Source: Hyphomicrobium denitrificans ATCC 51888 | GTDB lineage: Bacteria; Pseudomonadota; Alphaproteobacteria; Rhizobiales; Hyphomicrobiaceae | NCBI RefSeq assembly: GCF_000143145.1 | Contig: NC_014313.1 | Coordinates: forward strand, 930,001 to 994,000 | DNA length: 64,000 nt | Direction of reading: 5' to 3' | Shown: positions 58,001 to 64,000 of the stretch, piece by piece | Numbering within the stretch: the first letter of the stretch is position 1 | Layout: every line of letters starts with the position of its first letter | Position numbers and translations under genes: made by a program | Notes under the pieces: generated by a model | What the model was told of the DNA's origin: nothing | The model's input: only the letters and a program-made list of their open reading frames with translations | Databases searched by the model: none

Positions 58001-58117
58001 CGACGGCATGCTCGCGACGGGCAGGAACGTGTAGGCCATCACGCCAGCGAGAAACAGGCCGACGGCGAGGAGCGCCGTTCCAATCGGCCGTTCGATAAAG
58101 ATGCGCGAGACGTTCAT
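55001..58117 (-). CDS. mdtC: RND efflux permease, MdtC-like
   Basis: The 1038-residue AcrB-type pump begins MNVSRIFIERPIGTALLAVGLFLAGVMAY. Helix 4 has the proton-relay pair in FVVDDAIVMIENVYRNMERG, and GFTVISISVSLIAAFIPVLFM is the MdtB/C-type signature. It begins four bases after the mdtB-like stop and ends the operon. Two different RND proteins in one operon suggest the heteromeric (B2C1) pump known for MdtBC. Substrates in E. coli include bile salts and novobiocin; here they are unknown. Confidence 0.92.
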   Translation of the reverse strand: MNVSRIFIERPIGTALLAVGLFLAGVMAYTFLPVASMPSMEFPTIRVSVTRPGADPATMAASVAAPLERRLGEIAGVTEMTSSSALGTSSITMQFDLSRSADGAGRDVQAALNAATADLPGDLPQVPTFRKYNPSGSPILILALTSDTMTTSGIYDTADTVIAQRISQVEGVADVSVSGADQPATRVQVDPVLTAAMGVSFEQVRQAIEAANDLSPIGSIDGGTQSIILASNPQLLDPEDYKNIVVKNQPNGDIVRVGDVAKVVLATRNRLSSAQFNNKPAVLLIITKTPEANVIDTVDRVKALLPQLRQWIPAGITISVLSDRTGTIRASVEDMQMTLAITILLVMSVVFVFLRRSTPTIAAGITVPLSLAGTCAAMWAAGYSINNLTLMAFAVAVGFVVDDAIVMIENVYRNMERGMKPMQAALEGARQIGFTVISISVSLIAAFIPVLFMTGIAGRLLHEFAMTLMFSIIISAIVSLTVTPMICAHFIRDGADHRKYLADRLFEGALALIIRAYAFTLRIALRHQAIMLAVFVATIALTVHLYQILPKGYLPDDDTGLIIAATEANTDTSFGNMSKLQDRALKIILADPAVESVGSSMGGGGFNPTLNQGRMFIGLKPLAERNNVPTAEVIDRLRKPLGEIVGLATRLMPSRDIRTGARQGKADYQYTLWSYDDKLYDWVAKAVAAVRTVPGVVDVSSDREQGGLQLNAIINRDTASKLNVSIADIDTALANAFSQRQFSTIYGDRNQYKVIIEVDPKLQRDPSDLNRIYVPSANGKLIPLSTLLTIERGTAPLVINHQGPFPSVTINYSLRPGVSMDTSLRGIEQALAELHMPESIRGEPAGDAKAFAEQARMQTMLILAAFVAIYIVLGVLYESLAHPLTIISTLPSAGLGALLALQTAKMDLSVIALIGVILLIGIVKKNGIMLVDFALSAERERGLSPQQSIYEACLQRFRPILMTTLAALLGAIPLAVAIGPGSEIRRPLGITIIGGLVVSQVLTLYTTPVMYLLLEKLKLRVARWRGKVGDVPAAGPAA

Positions 58118-58121
58118 GGCG

Positions 58122-61100
58122 TTACTCGGCCGCTTCTTCGAAGCCGCGGCGGGGGCGCTGTTGTTCAGCAGCGTCGTCGGCGGCTGCAGGCGCGGGTTGC
58201 GTTGCTGGAGTTTTACGGCCTCCCGTCAGCCGGGCGCGGAGGCGTTCCATCGCCAGATAGATGACGGGTGTCGTGTAGAGCGTCAGAAGCTGGCTCAGCA
58301 GAAGGCCGCCGACGATCGTGATGCCCAGCGGATTGCGAAGCTCGGAGCCGGTGCCGCTTTCAATCGCCAGCGGCAGCGCGCCGAGAAGAGCTGCGAGCGT
58401 TGTCATCATGATCGGACGGAAGCGCAAAAGCGCGGCTTCCATGATCGAGTCTTCGGGCGAGAGGCCGCGCGTGCGCTCGGCGTCGAGAGCGAAGTCGATC
58501 ATCATGATCGCGTTCTTCTTGACGATGCCCATCAAGAGGATGATGCCGATCAGCGCGACGAACGACAGGTCTTTTCCCGTTAGTTCCAGCGCCAGCGCCG
58601 CGCCGATGCCGGCGGAAGGCAACGTCGTCAGGATCGTGAAGGGATGGATCAGGCTTTCGTAGAGCACGCCAAGGACGATGTAGATGGTGACGATCGCCGC
58701 GAGAATGAGCCAGGGCTGACCCTGCAGCGATTTCGTGAATTCCGCAGCGTCGCCGTAGAACGTGCCGTTTACGGTTGCCGGTAGGCTCACCTCTTTTTGC
58801 GCCGTATCGATGGCGTGCAAGGCATCGCTGAGCGAGGCGTTGGGCGCGAGGTTGAAGCTGAGCGTCGTCGAGGGAAACTGATCCTGGTGGCTGATCGCGA
58901 GCGGCGCTGTTTCGTACGTCATGGAGGCGACCGACGTCAGCAGCACCTGCGTTCCCGTCGTGCTTGACGGAACGTAGAGACGGTTCAATCGCGACGGATC
59001 GCTGCGATATTCGGGGGCCGCTTCGAGAACCACGCGATACTGGTTCGACTGCTGGTAGATCGTCGACACCTGGCGCTGGCCGAAGGCGTTGCTCAACGCG
59101 TCGTTGATCGCCGCCATCGTGACGCCGAGGCGACCGGCGAGCACGCGATCGACCGAGATTTTGGCGATAAGTCCGCCCTCGACCTCTTCAGATGAGACGT
59201 CGCGCAGATAGGGCGATGCCTTGAGCGCGTCCGCGAGGCGTTTCGACCATTCGGCGACTTCGGCCGCGTCGGTGCTCACCAGGGTGTATTGATAACGCGC
59301 GCGGCTGCTCTGGGTGGAAATCTGCACATCCTGCACGGGCTGCAGATGGACGGTCGTGCCCACGACGGATTTCACTTCCTGCTTCAGGCGCTGGATGACT
59401 TCCGTCACGTTGGCTTCACGTTCAGCGCGCGGCTTCAAAAGAATTTTGAGATTGCCGACGTTCTGCGTCGCATTCAGCTGTCCGATGCCGACGATCGACG
59501 CGACGCCAGATACGTCCGGATCGCGGGCGATGATTTGCGCAACATCGTTCTGCAAGCGCGATATTTCGTTGAACGAAATCTGCGGGCCGCCTTCGACGAC
59601 AGCGGTGATCGCGCCGGTGTCCTGGTCGGGCAGGAAGCCCTTCGGCATGATGACGTAGAGCCAGATCGTCAGCACGACGGTCAGCAGCGCCACGAACAGC
59701 GTCGCGGGCTGATGGCGCAGCACGAATTCCAGCGTGTGCTTGTAGCCCAGGATCACACGATCCATGAAGTCGCCGAAAAGGCGGCCGAGGCGGGTTCCGT
59801 TTTCGTCGTGGTCGCCCTTCAGCAGGCGTGCGCACATCATCGGCGTCAGCGTCAGGGATACGACTGCCGAGACGACGACGGCGATGGTCAGCGTCAGCGC
59901 GAACTCGCGGAACATGCGTCCGACGAGGCCCGTCATGAAGAGCAGGGGGATGAAGACCGCGATCAGCGACAGCGTCAGAGAGATGACCGTGAAGCCGATT
60001 TCGCGCGCGCCGTCGAGGGCGGCCTTCATCGGCTTCTCGCCCTTTTCGAGATGGCGCACGACGTTCTCGATCATCACGATCGCGTCGTCGACGACGAATC
60101 CTGTTCCGATCGTCAGGGCCATCAGCGACAGGTTGTCGACGCTGAAGCCGCAGAAGTACATCACGCCGAACGTGGCGATGAGAGATACCGGAAGCGCGAC
60201 GCCTGCGATGATCGTGGCGCGGAGCGAGCGCAGGAACAGCAGCACGACCATCACGACAAGCCCGACGCTCAAGACCAGCGTGAACTGCACGTCATGGACG
60301 GAGGCGCGGATCGTTCCGGTGCGGTCGCTGACGATCTGAAGATTGACGCCCGCCGGCATGGTGCGCTCAACGCGCGGCAGTTCGTTCTTGATGCGGGTGA
60401 CGGTGTCGATGACGTTGGCGCCGGGCTGGCGCTGGATATCGACGATGACGGCGGGCTTGCCCTGATACCAGCCGCCGACGCGCGTATTCTCGAGGCCGTC
60501 GCTGACTTTCGCGACGTCCTTCACGCGCACCGGAGCTTCGTTCCGGTAGGCGATGATGACGTCGTTATAGGCCTTCGCGTCGGAGATCTGGTCGTTCGAT
60601 GCGATGACGAACGACTGCTTGTCGCCGTCGAGCGAGCCTTTCGGTCCGGCGACGTTGGCGGCGCTGATCGCGGAGCTGAGATCGGCCATGCTGAGGCCGT
60701 AGCTGGCGAGGCGTCTGATATCGGCTTCGACGCGAACCGCAGGCTTGATGCCGCCTTCGATCGAGACATGGCCGACGCCCGAGACAGAACTCAGGCGTTG
60801 CGCCAGCAGCGTATCGGCGAGATCGGAAAGCGAGCGAAGCGATAGCGTGTCCGACGTCAGCGCGAGCGTGACGATCGGCGTGTCAGCGGGATTGACCTTG
60901 GAATAGACCGGCGGGTAGGGCAGGTTTTTCGGAAGCGTCGAACCCGCGGCGTTGATGGCGGCCTGCACGTCCTGCGCCGCTGAATCGATGTCGCGATCGA
61001 GATTGAATTGCAGCGTGATGCGGCTCAAGCCGAACGAGCTCGTCGATGACATCGTGGCGAGCGACTGGATCTGGCCGAACTGTCGCTCGAGCGAAGCCGT

Positions 61101-61289
61101 GATGAGGGTCGCCATCGTTTCAGGGCTGGCGCCCGGAAGCTCGGTCGTTACCTCGACCGTCGGGAAATCGACCTGCGGCAGCGATGAAATCGGCAGCGAG
61201 AGATAACCGAGGATGCCGCCGAGGATCGTCGCCAGCGCCAACAGGGTTGTCGCGATGGGCCGCTCGATAAAGGGCCGCGAGACGCTCAT
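58122..61289 (-). CDS. mdtB: RND efflux permease, MdtB-like
   Basis: The 1055-residue pump starts MSVSRPFIERPIATTLLALATILGG. It carries FVVDDAIVMIENVVRHLEKG in helix 4 and DFALDAERTRGLSPEDSI with the conserved helix-11 region at the C-terminus. The start overlaps the adaptor stop by four bases (ATGA). With its neighbour it should form the heteromeric inner-membrane pump. The C-terminal 40 residues are an Ala/Pro-rich and charged tail. Confidence 0.92.
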   Translation of the reverse strand: MSVSRPFIERPIATTLLALATILGGILGYLSLPISSLPQVDFPTVEVTTELPGASPETMATLITASLERQFGQIQSLATMSSTSSFGLSRITLQFNLDRDIDSAAQDVQAAINAAGSTLPKNLPYPPVYSKVNPADTPIVTLALTSDTLSLRSLSDLADTLLAQRLSSVSGVGHVSIEGGIKPAVRVEADIRRLASYGLSMADLSSAISAANVAGPKGSLDGDKQSFVIASNDQISDAKAYNDVIIAYRNEAPVRVKDVAKVSDGLENTRVGGWYQGKPAVIVDIQRQPGANVIDTVTRIKNELPRVERTMPAGVNLQIVSDRTGTIRASVHDVQFTLVLSVGLVVMVVLLFLRSLRATIIAGVALPVSLIATFGVMYFCGFSVDNLSLMALTIGTGFVVDDAIVMIENVVRHLEKGEKPMKAALDGAREIGFTVISLTLSLIAVFIPLLFMTGLVGRMFREFALTLTIAVVVSAVVSLTLTPMMCARLLKGDHDENGTRLGRLFGDFMDRVILGYKHTLEFVLRHQPATLFVALLTVVLTIWLYVIMPKGFLPDQDTGAITAVVEGGPQISFNEISRLQNDVAQIIARDPDVSGVASIVGIGQLNATQNVGNLKILLKPRAEREANVTEVIQRLKQEVKSVVGTTVHLQPVQDVQISTQSSRARYQYTLVSTDAAEVAEWSKRLADALKASPYLRDVSSEEVEGGLIAKISVDRVLAGRLGVTMAAINDALSNAFGQRQVSTIYQQSNQYRVVLEAAPEYRSDPSRLNRLYVPSSTTGTQVLLTSVASMTYETAPLAISHQDQFPSTTLSFNLAPNASLSDALHAIDTAQKEVSLPATVNGTFYGDAAEFTKSLQGQPWLILAAIVTIYIVLGVLYESLIHPFTILTTLPSAGIGAALALELTGKDLSFVALIGIILLMGIVKKNAIMMIDFALDAERTRGLSPEDSIMEAALLRFRPIMMTTLAALLGALPLAIESGTGSELRNPLGITIVGGLLLSQLLTLYTTPVIYLAMERLRARLTGGRKTPATQPAPAAADDAAEQQRPRRGFEEAAE

Positions 61290-62677
61290 GGCGATGTGCC
61301 GCCGTCCTTAGCGTTGCCGCGTGGCTGCTGATCCGGCCGCGTGCCGGGTTTCGAACTGTCCACGGTCCGCGTCGGCTCGGTGTTCGAACCCGTGATGAGT
61401 GGTGCGCTGGCCTGTGCGCCAGACTGTGCGCCAGACGGTGCGCCAGACTGCGAGGCGGACGACTGCTGGCGATCGCTCGTGTCGCCGGCGGCTTTTCCGC
61501 CCTGACGGTGACGCTGTTTCGCAGGCGCATCGGCGCTGGCTGGCGGCGTTTTGCCATCGCTGACCGCGACGGTTGCGCCATCCTTCAAGCGGCCGAAACC
61601 ATTGACGACAAGCGTATCGCCGGATTTGACGCCTTCGGCGATGACAGCTTGCTTTTCATCCTGCCGCGCGATCTTGACAGCGCGCATCGCGACGGTCTTG
61701 TCGGCCTGGACCACGTAGACATAATCGCCGTCGGGGCCGCGCTGAATGGCTTCCGTCGGGGCAACGACGACATTCTTCATCGTGTCGACCAGCACGCGCA
61801 CGTTGACGAACTGCCCGGGCCAAAGCTGACGCCGGTCATTCGGGAAATTGGCTTTGAGGCGGATCGTGCCCGTCTGCTGATCGACCTGGTTGTCGATCAC
61901 TTCGAGGAGGCCTGAATCCAGTTCCGTCTGGCTGTTGGTCGACAGCGCTTGCGCCGTCAGCTTACCGGTTGCGCCCGTCAGCGCCGGGAGGTCCTGCTGG
62001 GGTAGTGTGAACACGACGGAAATGGGCTGAATCTGAGTGATGACGACGATGCCGCCAGTGTCGCCTGCGTGAACGAGGTTGCCCTGATCCACGATCCGGA
62101 TGCCGGTACGTCCGTCGAACGGTGCGACGATCGTCGTGTAGCCCAGGATCGCGGTGGCGTTCTCGATCGCGGCAGTGTCGGATTTGATCTGCGCTTCCTG
62201 CTGCTGCGCCAATGCCTTCTGCGTGTCGATCTGCTGCTGCGAAATCGCAAGCGTGCCGACTTTCTGATAGCGCTCCAGATCGCGCTTCGTGTTGGCGAGC
62301 AACGCCTCGTCGAGCGCTTTCTTCGCGATCGCCTGGTCCAGCTGGGCCTGGTAGGTGACAGGATCGATCTTCGCGAGCACGTCGCCGCGCTTGACGTCCT
62401 GGCCTTCCTTGAAGTTGACGCTGAGCAGGATGCCGTCGACCTGTGCCCGCACCGTCGCCAGGTTGAGCGCCCGCACGGAGCCCACGCCTTCGAGATAGAT
62501 CGGCACGTCCGCGGTCTCGGCGGGCTTCGCTATGACGGCGACCGGACCTCCGCCGCCATCGCGGCCGAAGCGTGGCTTGGCGGTTCCGCCCGGTGAGCCG
62601 CTCTGCATCACATAATAGACGCCGCCACCGATGGCGCCGATGACGAGAAGCGTAAAGATTGACCGCATTAGCTTCAT
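61286..62677 (-). CDS. mdtA: Periplasmic adaptor of the MdtABC-type pump
   Basis: This protein has 463 residues from ATG 62677, chosen because the membrane anchor (SIFTLLVIGAIGGGVYYVM) then starts within six residues; the frame to 62755 is longer by 26 unlikely residues. Lipoyl halves are seen in GVGSVRALNLATVRAQVDGILLSVNFKEGQDVKRGD and YTTIVAPFDGRTGIRIVDQGNLV, with a coiled-coil hairpin between. The last 90 residues are a low-complexity Ala/Gln/Ser/Gly tail containing a 12-base tandem repeat. No outer-membrane factor gene is adjacent, so the pump must use one encoded elsewhere, perhaps that at 36705. Confidence 0.92.
   Translation of the reverse strand: MKLMRSIFTLLVIGAIGGGVYYVMQSGSPGGTAKPRFGRDGGGGPVAVIAKPAETADVPIYLEGVGSVRALNLATVRAQVDGILLSVNFKEGQDVKRGDVLAKIDPVTYQAQLDQAIAKKALDEALLANTKRDLERYQKVGTLAISQQQIDTQKALAQQQEAQIKSDTAAIENATAILGYTTIVAPFDGRTGIRIVDQGNLVHAGDTGGIVVITQIQPISVVFTLPQQDLPALTGATGKLTAQALSTNSQTELDSGLLEVIDNQVDQQTGTIRLKANFPNDRRQLWPGQFVNVRVLVDTMKNVVVAPTEAIQRGPDGDYVYVVQADKTVAMRAVKIARQDEKQAVIAEGVKSGDTLVVNGFGRLKDGATVAVSDGKTPPASADAPAKQRHRQGGKAAGDTSDRQQSSASQSGAPSGAQSGAQASAPLITGSNTEPTRTVDSSKPGTRPDQQPRGNAKDGGTSP
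61413..61448. repeat. Three 12-base tandem repeats in the adaptor gene
   Basis: TGTGCGCCAGAC occurs twice and GGTGCGCCAGAC once, in direct succession. They encode repeats of four residues of the Ala/Gln/Ser/Gly/Pro tail in frame, so copy-number change would not break the gene. Confidence 0.7.
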
Positions 62678-63131
62678 TCGTGCTCGTTTCCAGTTTGAAC
62701 GGTCTACCGATACGCAAACGCTCGTGTCGTGACGGGAGCGATGCAAAAAACACACGCGTCGCCCGGCCCTGGATCAGGAAACGCGGTTTCTAGGTAAATC
62801 CGTTGCGCGGCCAGCCCCCAATGCCGCCGCCGAATTGTTCAACCCCGGATTTGCTGCCCCACCGTCAATTTGGAGCGCAGATATTACTCCAGTTCGTTGG
62901 TCAAATGGCAAATACAAGACGTCGACGGCTCAACCTGGCGGTGTGCCGGCATTTCGACCTGCACGCAAGTGACGCAACACGTTAGTCCGGTTCCATCTCA
63001 ATGAATTCTAAGTAGCGGAATTTCAACAGATAAATAGGTTCGTAGAATGCGATATCCGGAGTGCTCTCATTAGCCAAATCGTTAAGACAGCAGCTTTAAA
63101 ATGAGCTTTTTGCTAACGCTACCGAGGCCAG
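62678..63131. other. Divergent intergenic region before the GGDEF gene
   Basis: No supported ORF lies in these 454 bases. An AT-rich stretch from 62990 to 63110 is likely to hold the GGDEF gene promoter. The adaptor-operon promoter should be near 62700-62800. Confidence 0.35.
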
Positions 63132-64000
63132 ATGCTCCGAGTACTCAATGCCGTTCGCCGGGAGGATTTGGCCCGCGTGCATCGCGACCAGCTGGCAAGT
63201 TTAGCGCGCGCGACCCCGACGGCGATGGCCGGCTATGCAATCAATGTCTTGATTGCGGTCGTGGCGTTTCGCGGCCTCATCCCTGGCGTTGAACTGGCAG
63301 CATGGGCGGTCGCTTCGCTCGCAATATGCTCCTTCATCGGTCTTCGCTCGGTCACGCGAAGTTTGCGTACGCGGCAGGCTGAGGCGTCGAAGCCGGGCTC
63401 GCCTCTGCGCGATGGGAGATGGGCGCTTCTGATTGCGCTGATGTCGAGCTTGCCGTGGGCGATCCTGGCGACACGCTGGGTTGGCGCGGTGCATGGCGAC
63501 AGCGAATTGATCCTGATGGCGCTGACGGTCGGCATGGCAGCCAGCGGCAGTGTTCTTCTGGCGCCGATACCTGCCGCCGCAGTGCTCTACGCGACAGCGA
63601 TCCTTTTGCCGCCGGCCCTAAAATGCATCCTGTTCGTGCCGGGGCATCAGTACCTGGGCCTCGGCGCGCTCGCGGTCAGCTTTCTCGTGTTTCTGTACGG
63701 CCTAATTGTCACAACGGGCCGTTTGTTTCTGGAGCGTCTCGAGGCCATCACCCGCCTGCAGGATACGATCGCAGCGCTCAGCGAGGCGCGTGAAGAAACC
63801 GAGCGCGTCGCGATGACCGACGGTTTGACCGGAATCGCCAATCGCCGCGCCTTCATGGCGCGATTGAATGCTTTGAACAATCGCGCCGGCGCGAAGTCGT
63901 TTAGCATCTTTTACATTGACCTCGATCGCTTCAAATCGGTGAACGACGCGCTCGGACACGCCGTCGGCGATGCGCTTCTGAAATCGGTGTCCGCACGCAT
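63132..64000 (+). CDS. Membrane-bound GGDEF protein, probable diguanylate cyclase (3' end outside the window)
   Basis: From ATG 63132, with GAGG five bases upstream, 289 codons are visible and the frame is open at the edge. The N-terminal 210 residues have about six hydrophobic segments in pairs (for example GYAINVLIAVVAFRGLIPG, WALLIALMSSLPWAILATRW). A short linker helix follows, then the GGDEF domain start: VAMTDGLTGIANRRAF (near 232) and FYIDLDRFKSVNDALGHAVGD. The GG(D/E)EF motif itself is beyond the edge, so activity cannot be confirmed. It would make cyclic di-GMP in response to a membrane signal. Confidence 0.85.
   Translation, partial: MLRVLNAVRREDLARVHRDQLASLARATPTAMAGYAINVLIAVVAFRGLIPGVELAAWAVASLAICSFIGLRSVTRSLRTRQAEASKPGSPLRDGRWALLIALMSSLPWAILATRWVGAVHGDSELILMALTVGMAASGSVLLAPIPAAAVLYATAILLPPALKCILFVPGHQYLGLGALAVSFLVFLYGLIVTTGRLFLERLEAITRLQDTIAALSEAREETERVAMTDGLTGIANRRAFMARLNALNNRAGAKSFSIFYIDLDRFKSVNDALGHAVGDALLKSVSAR

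Noticed and set aside
59289..60845. A 518-codon plus-strand frame rich in Asp, Arg and His
   Set aside because: Antisense to the mdtB-like gene; composition is typical of a shadow frame and it has no ribosome-binding site or motif.

Overview
The window looks like chromosomal DNA of a Gram-negative alphaproteobacterium, most likely of the order Hyphomicrobiales and perhaps Hyphomicrobium. This is inferred from the high GC content, two alphaproteobacterial-type porins, a FixL/FixJ-like two-component pair, EcfG-like promoters (GGAAC-N16/17-GTT) and a NarK1-NarK2 fusion in front of narGHJI. No taxonomic search was possible.

Regions. (1) 1-5831: a compact aceE-aceF-lpdA cluster for pyruvate dehydrogenase of the homodimeric-E1 type. 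(2) 5914-13619: small secreted proteins, a patatin-like lipase, an ECF42-type sigma factor with its DGPF partner and a divergent SRPBCC protein, tRNA-Thr, and an RlmB-type rRNA methyltransferase whose only usable start appears to be CTG. (3) 13845-about 27000: tRNA-Tyr followed by a P4-type integrase and a probable genomic island. The island carries a three-gene operon (15499-24524, minus strand) coding for a very large Eco57I-class DNA methyltransferase-like protein, an HNH plus DGQHR-motif protein and a PLD-SNF2 helicase fusion. Beyond it lie a frameshifted resolvase and decayed gene fragments. This operon is the best candidate for an undescribed, probably anti-phage, system. (4) 27064-39059: a porin, two tandem cysteine-containing secreted paralogues, a FixJ-like regulator with a MASE1 histidine kinase, and a divergent RND-MFP-OMF efflux operon, then a TPR protein. 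CCGTAY inverted repeats lie in the control regions. (5) 39280-40507: a small ORF, a VOC protein and another resolvase remnant. (6) 40718-53247: a porin divergent from narK-narGHJI, followed by a parvulin isomerase and a small unknown gene. FNR-like boxes sit between the porin and narK. (7) 53381-62677: small membrane or secreted proteins and an MdtABC-type efflux operon (minus strand). (8) 63132-end: a membrane GGDEF protein cut by the window edge.

How the parts work together. The nar block gives membrane nitrate respiration with its own nitrate/nitrite transporter, and the neighbouring porin may supply the outer-membrane route. The two efflux loci differ: one has a local two-component regulator and its own outer-membrane factor, while the MdtABC-type one has neither nearby. 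Many long ORFs antisense to these genes are high-GC shadows and are not annotated.
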